DNA of 64,000 nucleotides, from positions 1 through 64,000 of the forward strand of contig JAWSUZ010000058.1 of assembly GCA_033852165.1 (NCBI GenBank). Reading direction: 5' to 3'. Shown here piece by piece: positions 1-9,585 of the stretch. The notes under the pieces were generated by a model. The model saw only the letters and a list, made by a program, of their open reading frames with translations, was not told where the DNA came from and did no database searches. Both the position numbers and the translations under genes were made by a program. The DNA is from Agarilytica sp033852165 (lineage in GTDB: Bacteria > Pseudomonadota > Gammaproteobacteria > Pseudomonadales > Cellvibrionaceae). The stretch's first letter is position 1; each line of letters opens with the position of its first letter.

Positions 1-1719
1 CGCAGCGGTTTAGTTCAACATTGATATATACCGAATTCGAACTTGTCTATACCCTGCTAATACTAGCATATATTGTAGGGCGCCAATCCCGGCCACTTAT
101 GTGACAGAAACACCACTTTCATAATCACACACTTTAGCAGATATTTTTTGATCGATAAAATTATTGCCCTTTCCTTCTTCTATGAGTAAGCAGGTAATAT
201 TAATGAAATTGTTTCGTACTATGCTAAGACGACTTCTGCTTCTACGTTGACGATCTCGTCAGTTTTTTCGCGCGCGAAAATCCAGGATTATCGATATGAA
301 CATTACATTTTTTGTCCATGGTTATGAAGGTTAGATATGGTTAAGCAACAATTTTTTAAACCGAATTATCATTCAATAATGAGATAGTTTGTTGAACAAC
401 TCCACTGGGGTTAGACCGCACTTTTTTAATGGTTCGGTTCTATTTTCGACTGTTTTTCTAGTCACTCCGCTTCACCTCCACCGTCTCCTATTATCCATGT
501 TAGGTGATTAGTGTACTCCACTATTTTTGAAGAATTCCTAATGTCCGTCTTCACTGTTCATTTATAAAATCTACAAACTTAAAAATATTTTCCACATGCA
601 GCATACGAAACATCTTTCAGGGATCGGATGAACATGACATTACCTTGGATAGCAATACGAACTGTGATCTCGACGTATCACCAAAAATACAGCTAGCCAG
701 CGGCAGATTCAACCAACATTGTTATTGTATGCCGGGACAATTCCTGGAATATCACCTTTCTCAATCACCGCCGGCCATGAAAAACAAACCAATAACTTTT
801 TTTGTTTTTACGATCTATGGAATCACCGCGGAATATAAGGGTAAAGATGCAGTCGTAATTTTTGCGATAATAAGTGTCTCCCCTCCCCCGCGACAGTTTG
901 TTTTTACTGAAGTTATTTAGTTTGCTAGTTTGTAAACTACGCAATCACGTAACTTGCAAAATTTAATACGCTTCAAGCCCAAATCGTTAATCCAAAATAA
1001 CCTCACTTGCCATTGATTAATGTTAAGAACTCGAACCATTTACATAACATTTGATAAGGGTTTTTACTGATCAATAAAGGCGTGTGGCGGTGTAAAGAGA
1101 TGTTTTGTATAAGCAAGGCTTGATTCGCGATAGTTGTGGTGCAGTTCCAGATTTCGATTTTCTAACGTGTTCTCCTTCTTGCTGGCGCAACATGAATCAA
1201 AACTCTATCACCCTACCTTAGTAGGAAAATACCGGTTTTTCACAGCTTTTAGCGCAAACAGAAAACACCTGACTATATCGTCAACTTACGATCCAGCCGT
1301 GTTCTTTGCAATGAGGTCGAATTAGTAGAGTGGCAACGTAAAGACGGAATAACGATTAAAGACAATAAATGACGAAAATAAAAATAATAATGAACAACAG
1401 CTCGCAAATTAAAGCGGCAATTCAGCCATAAAAATCTCGTCGATAACAATACCCACAGCAATCAAAAAGCAGCCTTAATCCGTGTTGCAAGAATATGCTC
1501 GACGCAGCAGGCAATTAATATTGCTTGAATCGAACGCAAGCCAAGAGAAGTTTCCCTGGGGGAGCGAACTCTTATAGGGATAATTGACCATCTAAAAAGG
1601 AGCGTACCGACTCGGTTAAACGCAAGCTTAGATGCTTTTTTTACGGCATATGCGTGATTGAGTAATTTTAGATAATGCCAAACAAGGCAAGACGAATATA
1701 GCCATTAAGGAAACTTGAA
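1..1719. other. long AT-rich region without a convincing gene
   Basis: I see no coding sequence I can support here. The open frames at 645-920 and 1134-1325 have unusual composition, no ribosome binding site and no recognisable domain. A 33-codon open frame enters from the left edge and stops near 115. The last 20 bases hold the ribosome binding site (AAGGAAA) of the protease gene that follows. It may hold decayed genes or long untranslated sequence. Confidence 0.5.
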
Positions 1720-3522
1720 ATGAATAAAAGATTCGTATTTAACAAACGATTTAAAAGGCTTTTAACGACCGGGCTCACTTGCCTAGCGATCGTGGCAAGT
1801 GGTGCTCAGGCTGTGGTTAACGATTCAGTTTATGGGATTCAATCTTACTTTTCATTTGGTGAAGCCCCTCAACGCCTTATCGTGAAATACAAAACAGCGG
1901 CAGGCCAATACCAAGCGCAAGGCCAGTTGAGTGCCCTATCGACTACCCATATGAGAACTCTGTCCAACTTAGCCGGAACCAACCTAGATTACCTGCGTAG
2001 GCTTGCTACAGGCGCGCATCTGATGAAGCTTCGGCAAGGGACTTCGACATCTCGCTTGAATCAAATGATTAACGATATGATGCAAAACCCGAATATCGAC
2101 TACGTTGAAGTTGATCATTTGATGCAACCCATGTTTACGCCTAATGACACCCGCTATAACGAGCAGTGGCATTACTTTGAAGCCACAGGCGGCATAAACC
2201 TACCTAGCGCCTGGGATGTAACAGCGGGTGAAAACACGATTATTGCTGTTATTGATACTGGGTACCGTCCCCACGCCGACTTAGCCGACAATATATTACC
2301 CGGCTATGACATGATCAGTGATAGTAGTATTGGTAATGATGGTGACGGTCGAGATTCGGACCCTTCTGACCCGGGTGACGGTACACGATTCGGCGAATGT
2401 CGGTTCTTATCTCCCAGTAGAAATAGTAGCTGGCACGGTACGCATGTCGCGGGAACGATAGCCGCCGTTACCAATAACAGTATTGGTGTGGCCGGCATTG
2501 CCTACAACGCGCAAATTGTTCCTGTACGCGTGCTTGGTCGATGTGGAGGTTTTACTTCTGATATTGCTGATGGAATCATTTGGGCTGCAGGCGGAAATGT
2601 AGCCGGCGTGCCCACCAACCCTAACCCCGCTCAGGTACTCAATATTAGCCTTGGTGGAGAAAGCGCGTGCAACACCACAACTCAAAACGCCATCAATACC
2701 GCTCGAAGCTTAGGCGCTACGGTTATTGTTGCTGCGGGGAACTCGAATAGTAACGCTGGTAATTTTAACCCCGCCAGTTGTAATGGCGTTATTGCTGTGG
2801 CCGCGACTAATCGGGCGGGAAGTAAAGCAAGCTATTCGAATTTCGGCAATGTTGTTGACGTTGCTGCACCGGGTGGCGAAGGATCTTCTTCTAATGCTGT
2901 GCTGTCTACACTTAACACGGGAACCCAGGCCCCAGGCAATGACAGTTATAGAGGTTACCAAGGAACCAGCATGGCAACCCCGCATGTGGTTGGTGTTGCT
3001 GCACTTTTGTATTCTGTAGACCCGACGTTAACGCCTTCAGAAGTAGAAGATATTTTGCAAGATACTGCGCGTAGCTTCCCTGGCACCTGTAGTCAGTGTG
3101 GTAGCGGTATTATCGATGCGAGTGCTGCTGTTGCTTCTATCAGTCTTCCAACAACACCTACGCCGGTCCCGACTATTACGCCCACACCAACTCCGACTAT
3201 TACATCCACACCAACCCCGGTAATTACGATAACGCCTACACCCACACCCGTTATCACAAATACTCCAACGCCAACTCCGGTAATAACGCCAACACCGACA
3301 CCAGTAATTACACCGACGCCTACTCCAGCGCCAAACTGTACGGCAATCCAATCGTTTAATTATTATCATGGAATTGCCGGCCGTGCGTACAGCCGTGGTA
3401 ACTATTTCTACCCTAGTTATTACGCGGTGGGTAGTAACCAATCTATGTTTGGTTCAAGCTATGGTTACACAATTTTGCGGACATCGGACAATGTAAACTG
3501 GGAAGTAGGAAACTGCCCATAA
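1720..3522 (+). CDS. secreted S8 (subtilisin-family) serine protease with Thr-Pro linker
   Basis: A 600-residue extracellular endopeptidase. Residues 1-32 form a signal peptide (basic start, hydrophobic core, ASGAQA cleavage region). A propeptide of about 110 residues follows, then the S8 catalytic domain (about 140-470). The catalytic triad is readable: Asp179 in AVIDTGYRPH, His239 in HGTHVAGTIA, Ser417 in GTSMATPHVVG. The oxyanion Asn341 is in AAGNSN. A Thr-Pro-rich linker (about 476-538, repeated TPTPT units) joins the protease to a 60-residue Tyr-rich C-terminal module with two cysteines, which may bind a substrate or surface. Linkers of this kind are common in secreted hydrolases of marine polymer-degrading bacteria. 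The start is supported by AAGGAAA seven bases upstream. A strong terminator follows, so the gene is probably a single transcript. Subtilase identity is certain; the C-terminal module is not recognised. Confidence 0.97.
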   Translation: MNKRFVFNKRFKRLLTTGLTCLAIVASGAQAVVNDSVYGIQSYFSFGEAPQRLIVKYKTAAGQYQAQGQLSALSTTHMRTLSNLAGTNLDYLRRLATGAHLMKLRQGTSTSRLNQMINDMMQNPNIDYVEVDHLMQPMFTPNDTRYNEQWHYFEATGGINLPSAWDVTAGENTIIAVIDTGYRPHADLADNILPGYDMISDSSIGNDGDGRDSDPSDPGDGTRFGECRFLSPSRNSSWHGTHVAGTIAAVTNNSIGVAGIAYNAQIVPVRVLGRCGGFTSDIADGIIWAAGGNVAGVPTNPNPAQVLNISLGGESACNTTTQNAINTARSLGATVIVAAGNSNSNAGNFNPASCNGVIAVAATNRAGSKASYSNFGNVVDVAAPGGEGSSSNAVLSTLNTGTQAPGNDSYRGYQGTSMATPHVVGVAALLYSVDPTLTPSEVEDILQDTARSFPGTCSQCGSGIIDASAAVASISLPTTPTPVPTITPTPTPTITSTPTPVITITPTPTPVITNTPTPTPVITPTPTPVITPTPTPAPNCTAIQSFNYYHGIAGRAYSRGNYFYPSYYAVGSNQSMFGSSYGYTILRTSDNVNWEVGNCP

Positions 3523-3551
3523 TCGATTAATAGGTAAAACTCCCATCGAAA

Positions 3552-3575
3552 GGCGCGATTTTATCGCGCCTTTTT
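3552..3575 (+). terminator. intrinsic terminator of the subtilase gene
   Basis: A perfect 8-bp stem GGCGCGAT/ATCGCGCC with a 3-base loop is followed directly by TTTTT. It lies 30 bases after the subtilase stop codon. Confidence 0.9.
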
Positions 3576-3576
3576 A

Positions 3577-3938
3577 TTGCATGTTGCTTTTCGAATTCAT
3601 AAATCCATTGTTATAAATCCATCAATTAAGGCCGTTTCGGATATTAATTGGATCAATATTTTTCTGTTCATTGCAATTGTAATAGATGGTGAAAATGGAA
3701 TTAACGGACTATTGGAAATAAAACACTCCTTTTTTCTCCTACAAACATCTTTTTCAAAAGATTTTTAAAAAAAGATTATTTTCCCCACATAAAAAACCAA
3801 TATTAATGAATAACCCCAATACTAAAGGATGAGAATTGTTCTTATAACTGGCGCGTTAGGTAGTGTATGATCCTAGCCAGCGCCCCATTTTTGGGCGAAA
3901 ACTAGTCAAATAAAGCTAACTACCCCTTTCATTCATAC
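3577..3938. other. AT-rich spacer upstream of the Crp-like gene
   Basis: About 360 bases with no supported gene. It must hold the promoter of the Crp/Fnr-type gene, but no clean -10/-35 pair stands out. A short hairpin CGCCC/GGGCG lies near 3880-3897, about 45 bases before the start codon, with no T-tract. A leader role is possible but unproven. Confidence 0.4.
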
Positions 3939-4565
3939 ATGAATAATAAAGACGACGAACACTACAAATTAGTTGCACAAAAGCTATTTAACCAATTCTA
4001 CACAATCGATGATGATGCATGGAATGCTACGCTAAAATGCATGAAGATCACGCACTATAAGAAAAGTGCATTGATCTACACCGCAGGAAGAACTCCGACG
4101 GCTGTACATTTTGTGTTAGAAGGATTTGGCCGTAGTTTTTACACCAAACCTAACGGTGAAGAGATCAATAAATCTTTTGTCCTAGACGATGGTCTAGGGG
4201 TTATTAACAGTCTTAAATCGTCTGCTATGCAGGAGCCCACCGAGTTTAGTGCTCAAGCACTCAGCAATATGGTTTGCTCTTCTATAGATTTTAATGACTA
4301 TTACCTATTGGTAACGACTTATGTGTCCTGGCGGCGATTGTATATTAATTACCTAACCGCCTTCGCCCTGCGTAACGAGGCACGAGTAGCGGAATTTCTT
4401 TTGTACGACGCTAGTGAACGTTATCAAAACTTCCTTAAGGAGTACGGGGAAAATGAAGCGATGATTCCTAATTATCACATTGCGTCTTATCTCGGTATTA
4501 CAGAAGTTTCATTATCACGTATTCGCAAGAAGTTACGTTCCAACGCTACAGACGCACACGACTGA
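3939..4565 (+). CDS. Crp/Fnr-family transcriptional regulator
   Basis: A 208-residue cytoplasmic DNA-binding regulator. Residues about 25-145 form a cyclic-nucleotide-binding-type beta-roll (YTAGRTPTAVHFVLEGFGRS region). A long dimer helix follows, then a C-terminal winged helix-turn-helix (about 168-200; HIASYLGITEVSLSRIRKKL), the recognition helix pattern of short Crp-like proteins. The cAMP-contact motif of true CRP is not evident and no Fnr-type cysteine cluster is seen, so the ligand is unknown. The 3' end overlaps the convergent EthD-like gene by 20 bases. The targets cannot be told from context. Confidence 0.88.
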   Translation: MNNKDDEHYKLVAQKLFNQFYTIDDDAWNATLKCMKITHYKKSALIYTAGRTPTAVHFVLEGFGRSFYTKPNGEEINKSFVLDDGLGVINSLKSSAMQEPTEFSAQALSNMVCSSIDFNDYYLLVTTYVSWRRLYINYLTAFALRNEARVAEFLLYDASERYQNFLKEYGENEAMIPNYHIASYLGITEVSLSRIRKKLRSNATDAHD

Positions 4566-4857
4566 ACATAACAATGGGTTCAATGTCGGTGTAATTATTG
4601 CGATCTTTTTTGATCGCATCGGCATTGATCGCGTAGGCGCGTTTAAACTCCTCCACCGATTCAAAATAAATATGCCCTACGGCTACGTATGGGGATGGCG
4701 TTGTCACGTCCATACCGACTAGCCCCTGATCCACTTCGATTTTCTTGCAACAATTTCCCAGTAATTTTTTTACTAGAGGCATATGCTCATTACAGTAGTA
4801 GTCTAGGTCGAAACGCTGACCTAGTTCTAGAGGGTACATCAAGCTCGCTTTTAACAT
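4546..4857 (-). CDS. EthD-family protein (dimeric alpha-beta barrel)
   Basis: A 103-residue protein. The opening MLKASLMYP, the motif FDLDYYCNEHMPLV around residues 17-30 and the ending EPIVMFSRVRL are the usual signature of EthD-like ferredoxin-fold proteins. These are small cytoplasmic proteins often linked to ether degradation or polyketide-type chemistry, but most family members have no assigned reaction. It is full-length for the family. The gene converges on, and overlaps by 20 bases, the Crp-like gene. No catabolic genes surround it, so the substrate cannot be guessed. Confidence 0.85.
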   Translation of the reverse strand: MLKASLMYPLELGQRFDLDYYCNEHMPLVKKLLGNCCKKIEVDQGLVGMDVTTPSPYVAVGHIYFESVEEFKRAYAINADAIKKDRNNYTDIEPIVMFSRVRL

Positions 4858-4948
4858 GCTATCGCCTTTACTTCATTTCAATTAAGCAAAGAATAGCGAA
4901 TTCTGACTCGGTTTTAAATACAACCCTTAACATCTGATAAGGAAGGAA

Positions 4949-5422
4949 CTAGTCTAGCCTCGGGATATTCGCTGACTGGAAGCGCTCTCCTAGAACGGGA
5001 TGACTGGCAAGACTTATGTTATTTGCCGCATCTACAGCAATCACCTCATAACGACGCGGCGTATTGGCGTTTGTCGTATCATCGAGAAAAACAGTGGAGT
5101 TCGTAACGCCAATATAATCGCCATTTCGTAGCACTCGGTAACTGGTCACCGCGACGTCATCCGTTGACGCTTGCCAGCTAATACGAATCTGCGTCATCGA
5201 TAATACCGTTACCGCTAACCCTCTCGGCTCGCTCGGGGCTTGAGTATCGACAATGGCATCACTCTGACAGCCAACCAGTGTATGTGCAGCTATGTACAAA
5301 GCTAAAAGAGTAACAATTCTGGAGTGGCGTCTATGTTTTGGCAGTAAGGGATTGCGGCTCCACGACATGCAAGTTAGACGTTTTAGCTTTAAAATCGACC
5401 GTAGACTTGTAATATATTGCAT
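4949..5422 (-). CDS. small lipoprotein with one fibronectin type III domain
   Basis: 157 residues. An N-terminal segment with a hydrophobic stretch ends in the lipobox LVGC (Cys at about residue 52), so it is predicted to be lipid-anchored after signal peptidase II cleavage. The rest (about 60-145) is a single Fn3 domain: APSEPRGLAVTVLSMTQIRISW, then the ASTDDVAVTSYRVLRNGD strand pair and RYEVIAVDAANN. Such domains are usual in secreted glycoside hydrolases and surface proteins. The long n-region suggests the true start could be the Met at 5368, but a GAG-type site lies only before the upstream start. It stands alone and its function is unknown. Confidence 0.72.
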   Translation of the reverse strand: MQYITSLRSILKLKRLTCMSWSRNPLLPKHRRHSRIVTLLALYIAAHTLVGCQSDAIVDTQAPSEPRGLAVTVLSMTQIRISWQASTDDVAVTSYRVLRNGDYIGVTNSTVFLDDTTNANTPRRYEVIAVDAANNISLASHPVLGERFQSANIPRLD

Positions 5423-5735
5423 ATGTGAACTCTTTTCGCGTCATTTAGATATTTTTGACGATAGGCAATACTACAAAAAACGATGAGAACTCCGCATTAA
5501 CAATTGTTAATCAACGTATTTCTCGCACCCTAAAACTCATCACACCCCACCTCCAATAAACGGCCAATAATCGAATCCGTTCTACTGAACAGACGATACT
5601 GGCGGCGCCTTCCTCCACCTAATAACGCAAGCGTTGCGCATCCCTCTAATACGGCTAACATCTGTGTTAGTTACCCTCAAAACAACCACCGTCAACTACA
5701 CTGAACAGATACCCTCAACCGTTAGATTTCACCTG

Positions 5736-7301
5736 ATGCAAACTTTCTGGCTGGGCCTATCAGACGACATAACGTTAGAACGACTTGCCTTACTAAAGGC
5801 TCAGAAAGTCGGAGTTTCGCATTACGAAAATAAGGGCCTGTTTCTCTCGGAACTACAAGACGTTGCATGCTCAGGCGAAACGCCTCCGATTATCGTACTG
5901 AGTATGAATTCGATGAAGTTGGCCTTAGAGATCTGTGGGCTGGTGAAGCCTATTTTCCCCAAAACGCCAACCATAATTCTTTTAACATCTTCAAGTGATA
6001 CAGAGGGCCGAGAAGCGTTTATCACTGCCGGTGGAAGTGAAATCATGATTGAGCCGGTCGGTAGAGCCGAGTTTTTTGTTCGTATTCACCATCACCAAGA
6101 CATCGAGAAACGGCGCCTTCATTTGAAGGGGGAAGCCCAGCAAGCTGCTGACATGGTCCATACCGTAATGGAAAGCAGCAGTGATATTGGTAAGGTATTG
6201 GAGTTTGCGCGCAATGTGGTTGCGCACAAGGGATACAATGAAATTGCCGACACCATGCTTCAATTTAGCGCGCATCACTTTACTCATGCCCTCGTAGAAA
6301 TTCAAACCCACAATGAGGTTTTACGTTTTTCTAATGAGGAAATTACAGCCCATCATCTTGAAAAACTAAAATCTCAGCGTACCCAAGGGCGAGTCGTCAA
6401 GTCTGAAAATTGTTTGCAAATAAACCAAGAGTATATCGCCCTATTTTTGACAGGATTTAAACAAAACGAAAATAACATCGGTGCAATTTCCGACACTATT
6501 TCAAGTCTTTCTGAGTTAGCTAACCGTTATATATTGGTCGTCAACTCTGAAAAGCACATGACGAACGTAGAAGTTCAGCGACAAAGTTCACTAGAGTTTA
6601 TCAGTAAGGAGATTCTCACTAGCGTTAAAATTTCGCTGGGCGTTACAGGTAAATTGAGCGAGCTAAAAGTGGGAACTACCTTAGGTGACCCCCATATAAA
6701 AGCGCTTAAAATTACCAACGACAACATTACTCGCCTAAGCAGGCTCATTAAGTTTGTTTTGCAAATTAATCGTCAGTCCTCAACGAGTATTGTCGCCGAC
6801 AATAAATCGTTTGATGTTAGTGACTTGCTTGAAAAGATGGTGTGTGTCTATAGCGCTCCCGCCATGGACAAAAGCAACAATATGATCAAAACAAATTCTC
6901 AAGAACATTGCCTCCTCATATCGAATGAAATAATTATCACACAAATCGTCTGTCAGCTTATTGATAATGCCATTAAGTTTACCCGTGATGGAACCATAAC
7001 TCTGCGCGCTGCAGCCCTAAGTGGTTCCGCCGGAGAACTCATTGAAATATCTGTACGCGATACTGGCCAAGGGCTTTCTGATGCAGAACTAGCGGCTTTC
7101 AAAATGGATGAAGACGTTAATAGCGGGAATGAGGTGTTAGCCGGTTTTGGTTTATTGTATATCCGTTTCTATGGCCCGGTCCTTGGAGGTAAGTTAACGG
7201 TCGTTTCTAGCAAAGATAAGGGAACGTACTTCTCATTTACTTTCCCTAACATTCCTCCTCCGGCCTCATTGTCAACGGATGTGGATGTCGAGCTTTTTTA
7301 G
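5736..7301 (+). CDS. degenerate receiver-histidine kinase hybrid
   Basis: About 521 residues from the ATG at 5736; an upstream TTG at 5634 is also open, and neither has a clear ribosome site. Order: an N-terminal receiver-like fold (about 1-125), a middle helical region, a dimerisation region near 325-380 and a C-terminal HATPase domain. The ATPase boxes are intact: N box QLIDNAIKFTRDG, G1 DTGQGLS, G2 GFGLLYIRFYGPVLGG. The receiver lacks the phosphoryl-accepting Asp (IIVLSMN where VLD is expected) and the conserved Lys (EP instead of KP). The H box reads SKEILTSVK where SHEIRTPLN is usual, so the phosphorylatable His is replaced by Lys. It has no membrane segment. It converges on a canonical receiver 24 bases away, so the two are probably functional partners although they are not in one operon. 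Confidence 0.8.
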   Translation: MQTFWLGLSDDITLERLALLKAQKVGVSHYENKGLFLSELQDVACSGETPPIIVLSMNSMKLALEICGLVKPIFPKTPTIILLTSSSDTEGREAFITAGGSEIMIEPVGRAEFFVRIHHHQDIEKRRLHLKGEAQQAADMVHTVMESSSDIGKVLEFARNVVAHKGYNEIADTMLQFSAHHFTHALVEIQTHNEVLRFSNEEITAHHLEKLKSQRTQGRVVKSENCLQINQEYIALFLTGFKQNENNIGAISDTISSLSELANRYILVVNSEKHMTNVEVQRQSSLEFISKEILTSVKISLGVTGKLSELKVGTTLGDPHIKALKITNDNITRLSRLIKFVLQINRQSSTSIVADNKSFDVSDLLEKMVCVYSAPAMDKSNNMIKTNSQEHCLLISNEIIITQIVCQLIDNAIKFTRDGTITLRAAALSGSAGELIEISVRDTGQGLSDAELAAFKMDEDVNSGNEVLAGFGLLYIRFYGPVLGGKLTVVSSKDKGTYFSFTFPNIPPPASLSTDVDVELF

Positions 7302-7324
7302 TGCTTATCAATCTAACTTCCGTG

Positions 7325-7693
7325 TTAATGCGCCAAAGCAGTGTTGACCTTTTTGAGCAGATTGTCAGCATCTATTGGCTTCAATACATAGCCGTGAGCC
7401 CCATATGAATATGCCTTTATTCGATTAGAGGTTTCTTCTGCAGATGTTACAAAGATAACGGGAATCGAGTTGGTGGATTCCTGCGACTGTAGGGTCTTAC
7501 AAACATCGTGGCCGCTTAACCCCGGCATCACCAAATCCAACAAGATTAAGTCTGGTTTAACATCATTGAGTTTTCTCAGACAATCTTCCCCGGAGCTAGC
7601 AAATAGCACCTCATAATCATCCTCCAGCGCTAGCGCAATTACCTTTAAGTTGATCTCTTCATCATCAACAGCAAGTATTTGAGGTTTTGACAT
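7325..7693 (-). CDS. stand-alone response-regulator receiver (CheY-like)
   Basis: 122 residues from the ATG at 7693; an upstream in-frame TTG at 7705 would add four residues. A single receiver domain with all active-site residues: acidic pair in AVDDEE, phospho-acceptor Asp in LILLDLVMPG, Thr/Ser in IFVTSAEE and Lys in YVLKPID. There is no output domain, so it acts by protein contact or as a phosphate relay. It converges on the degenerate kinase gene, whose own receiver is missing the acceptor Asp. Confidence 0.92.
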   Translation of the reverse strand: MSKPQILAVDDEEINLKVIALALEDDYEVLFASSGEDCLRKLNDVKPDLILLDLVMPGLSGHDVCKTLQSQESTNSIPVIFVTSAEETSNRIKAYSYGAHGYVLKPIDADNLLKKVNTALAH

Positions 7694-7705
7694 AGGGTTC
7701 ACCAA

Positions 7706-7989
7706 AATAGGGGCCGCTTATATTTTTTCGGACGTCATATATTAATATAGCACTCCCTCCTGCTTACCTTCTATCATTGGCCGGTATCGCACTTTTATTA
7801 ACATCTGGGTGACGGGGGACGGGGGACGGGTTGATGAAACTATGTAGGTTGATCCACTCTATGTTTTTGAGAGCTGAAAAAGTGTTTTCTGGGGGTAAAC
7901 CATAGTTGAGATGTAGGTGGTGTCTGTATGAGTTTAAATCCTGAGCGATACCTTGGATAATGGTGACAAAATAATGATTAGAGTAACGA
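7706..7989. other. spacer with a possible decayed minus-strand coding fragment
   Basis: No intact gene. On the minus strand one frame stays open from about 7985 to a stop near 7770 and reads like protein (IIQGIAQDLNSYRHHLH and NYGLPPENTFSALKNIEW), but it has no start in the spacer and would run into the MutS-like gene. It may be the tail of a lost gene. Three near-tandem copies of GACGGGG lie at 7811-7830. Promoters for the two flanking genes must also be here but are not clear. Confidence 0.3.
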
Positions 7990-9432
7990 ATGAAACAAGA
8001 GCCGTGCAGTAAAGACCATCACGAAAACGTTTTAGTCTTGGACGCCCAGACCTTTAGAGATCTCGAAATCTTTGAGCCAGAAGCCGGTGGATCCAGCCTC
8101 TTTCAATTTTGTAACCTGACTCAGACCAAGGGTGGCGCGAAGGTATTACGGCAACGTATGGAGCGTCCATGGTCCGAAGCTGAAAATATACGCGCCACAC
8201 AGGACTCTGTCGCTTTTATCATCGCGAATCGTAAAGCTTTTGCTACTCAGCCAACGGCTTTTACAACCAATCTTGTTGACCAGCATTATATGCATGAGAT
8301 CCTACCGATCATAACGCATGAAAACGTTATCGAATTCAGCATCGCCGTTTTCGCAATGTGGGCAGATCATGACAAGCACCGCTATGCCATCGGGCGTGGC
8401 GTAAAAGTCACGTGTGGGATGATTCAAAAATTAGTGGCCTTCATTGATCAACCCGAACTTGCATCTCCAGCTGGCGAGCTAGGGCCTCTCATTAGGGAAG
8501 TGAGGGAGCTACTCACTCGCCCTCGGTTGTCGCAGATACTGGGTAAGGATGTTGGACGAAAGACTTGGAAGACCATGCGCCTTGATCAGGTGTTCCGTCT
8601 TCACGAGGTGAAAACGATAGACCGTTTACTGGAGCTTATTTACGAAATCGATGCGCTGGTCTCGATGGCGGATGCCACCGTCAAGCATTCCTTTGTTATG
8701 CCGAGCGTTGAGGATGGCCCATTACACGCCCATTCTGAAGGCTTGATACACCCGTTTGTAACCGCAGCAGTCGCCAATCCGGCCCGGCTTGACCAGAATT
8801 GCCGCGCCCTCTTTCTGACCGGGCCAAACATGGCTGGCAAGACCACCTACCTTCGCGCATTCGCTACGGCACTTTACCTCGCGCATCTCGGAATGGGCGT
8901 GCCAGCACGAAGCTTTCATTTCTCTCCCACACAGAGACTCTTTTGCTCATTTTCACTCAGTGACGATTTAAATGGCGGCGTCAGTTACTTCCGTGCGGAG
9001 GCGCTACGTACTAAAGCGGTTGCACAGGCGATAGCTGATGGTTACCGCGTAGTTGCACTCATGGACGAGCCGTTCAAAGGGACGAACGTTAAGGATGCTC
9101 TCGATGCTACCCTCGCTATTCTGGAGCGTTTCGCTACGAAGAATGATTGTCTGTTTATGATCTCATCTCACCTGATCGAGTTAGAGGAGAAACTTAGCCC
9201 TAATACTCAGGTTGATTGCCGTTATTTTGAAGCGGAGGAAAGTAAGGGTCGCTTACGCTTCGACTATCTGTTGCACAAAGGCGTATCTAGCCAGCGGCTA
9301 GGTATGCGCGTGCTTCATGAGGAGGGAGTTTTTGAGTTGCTAGATGGTAAACCGCAAGGTACTGAACGTTCAACTACCGAATCAGCAGCCGATAGATCCG
9401 CTGCAATTAACGATACCGCCGACGCTAATTGA
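7990..9432 (+). CDS. short MutS-family ATPase without mismatch-recognition domain
   Basis: 480 residues. The C-terminal half is the MutS ABC-type ATPase: Walker A GPNMAGKTT at 278-286, the following FATALYLAHLGMGVPA helix, the signature-like SLSDDLNGGVSYFRAE region, Walker B VVALMDEPFKGTN at about 354-365 and the switch SSHL. The N-terminal half resembles the MutS lever/core helices only. The mismatch-binding and connector domains of MutS (about 850 residues) are absent, and there is no Smr nuclease tail as in MutS2. Small MutS-like proteins of this kind are known but mostly uncharacterised. A role in DNA binding is likely; mismatch repair is not implied. A terminator follows. Confidence 0.85.
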   Translation: MKQEPCSKDHHENVLVLDAQTFRDLEIFEPEAGGSSLFQFCNLTQTKGGAKVLRQRMERPWSEAENIRATQDSVAFIIANRKAFATQPTAFTTNLVDQHYMHEILPIITHENVIEFSIAVFAMWADHDKHRYAIGRGVKVTCGMIQKLVAFIDQPELASPAGELGPLIREVRELLTRPRLSQILGKDVGRKTWKTMRLDQVFRLHEVKTIDRLLELIYEIDALVSMADATVKHSFVMPSVEDGPLHAHSEGLIHPFVTAAVANPARLDQNCRALFLTGPNMAGKTTYLRAFATALYLAHLGMGVPARSFHFSPTQRLFCSFSLSDDLNGGVSYFRAEALRTKAVAQAIADGYRVVALMDEPFKGTNVKDALDATLAILERFATKNDCLFMISSHLIELEEKLSPNTQVDCRYFEAEESKGRLRFDYLLHKGVSSQRLGMRVLHEEGVFELLDGKPQGTERSTTESAADRSAAINDTADAN

Positions 9433-9454
9433 TGAAAACCGGTATGGAAGGAAC

Positions 9455-9474
9455 AGCCGCTATTACGGCTTTTT
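9455..9474 (+). terminator. intrinsic terminator after the MutS-like gene
   Basis: Stem AGCCG/CGGCT with a 6-base loop, followed by TTTT, lies 23 bases after the stop codon. Confidence 0.65.
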
Positions 9475-9484
9475 ATAGGGCACC

Positions 9485-9512
9485 CGTGACTCTATCGCTA
9501 TTTGTGTATAAT
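9485..9512 (+). promoter_or_regulatory. candidate sigma-70 promoter of the YrbL-like gene
   Basis: A consensus -10 box TATAAT lies at 9507-9512. A weak -35 (CGTGAC) sits 16 bases upstream. It directly follows the upstream terminator and precedes the YrbL-like start by about 74 bases. Confidence 0.45.
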
Positions 9513-9585
9513 GCGCAAAATTTTATTGGACCGCTCTTGTAAGCTACAGGGGCAATGATGAGCATAATGGGAAACGTAGAATACA

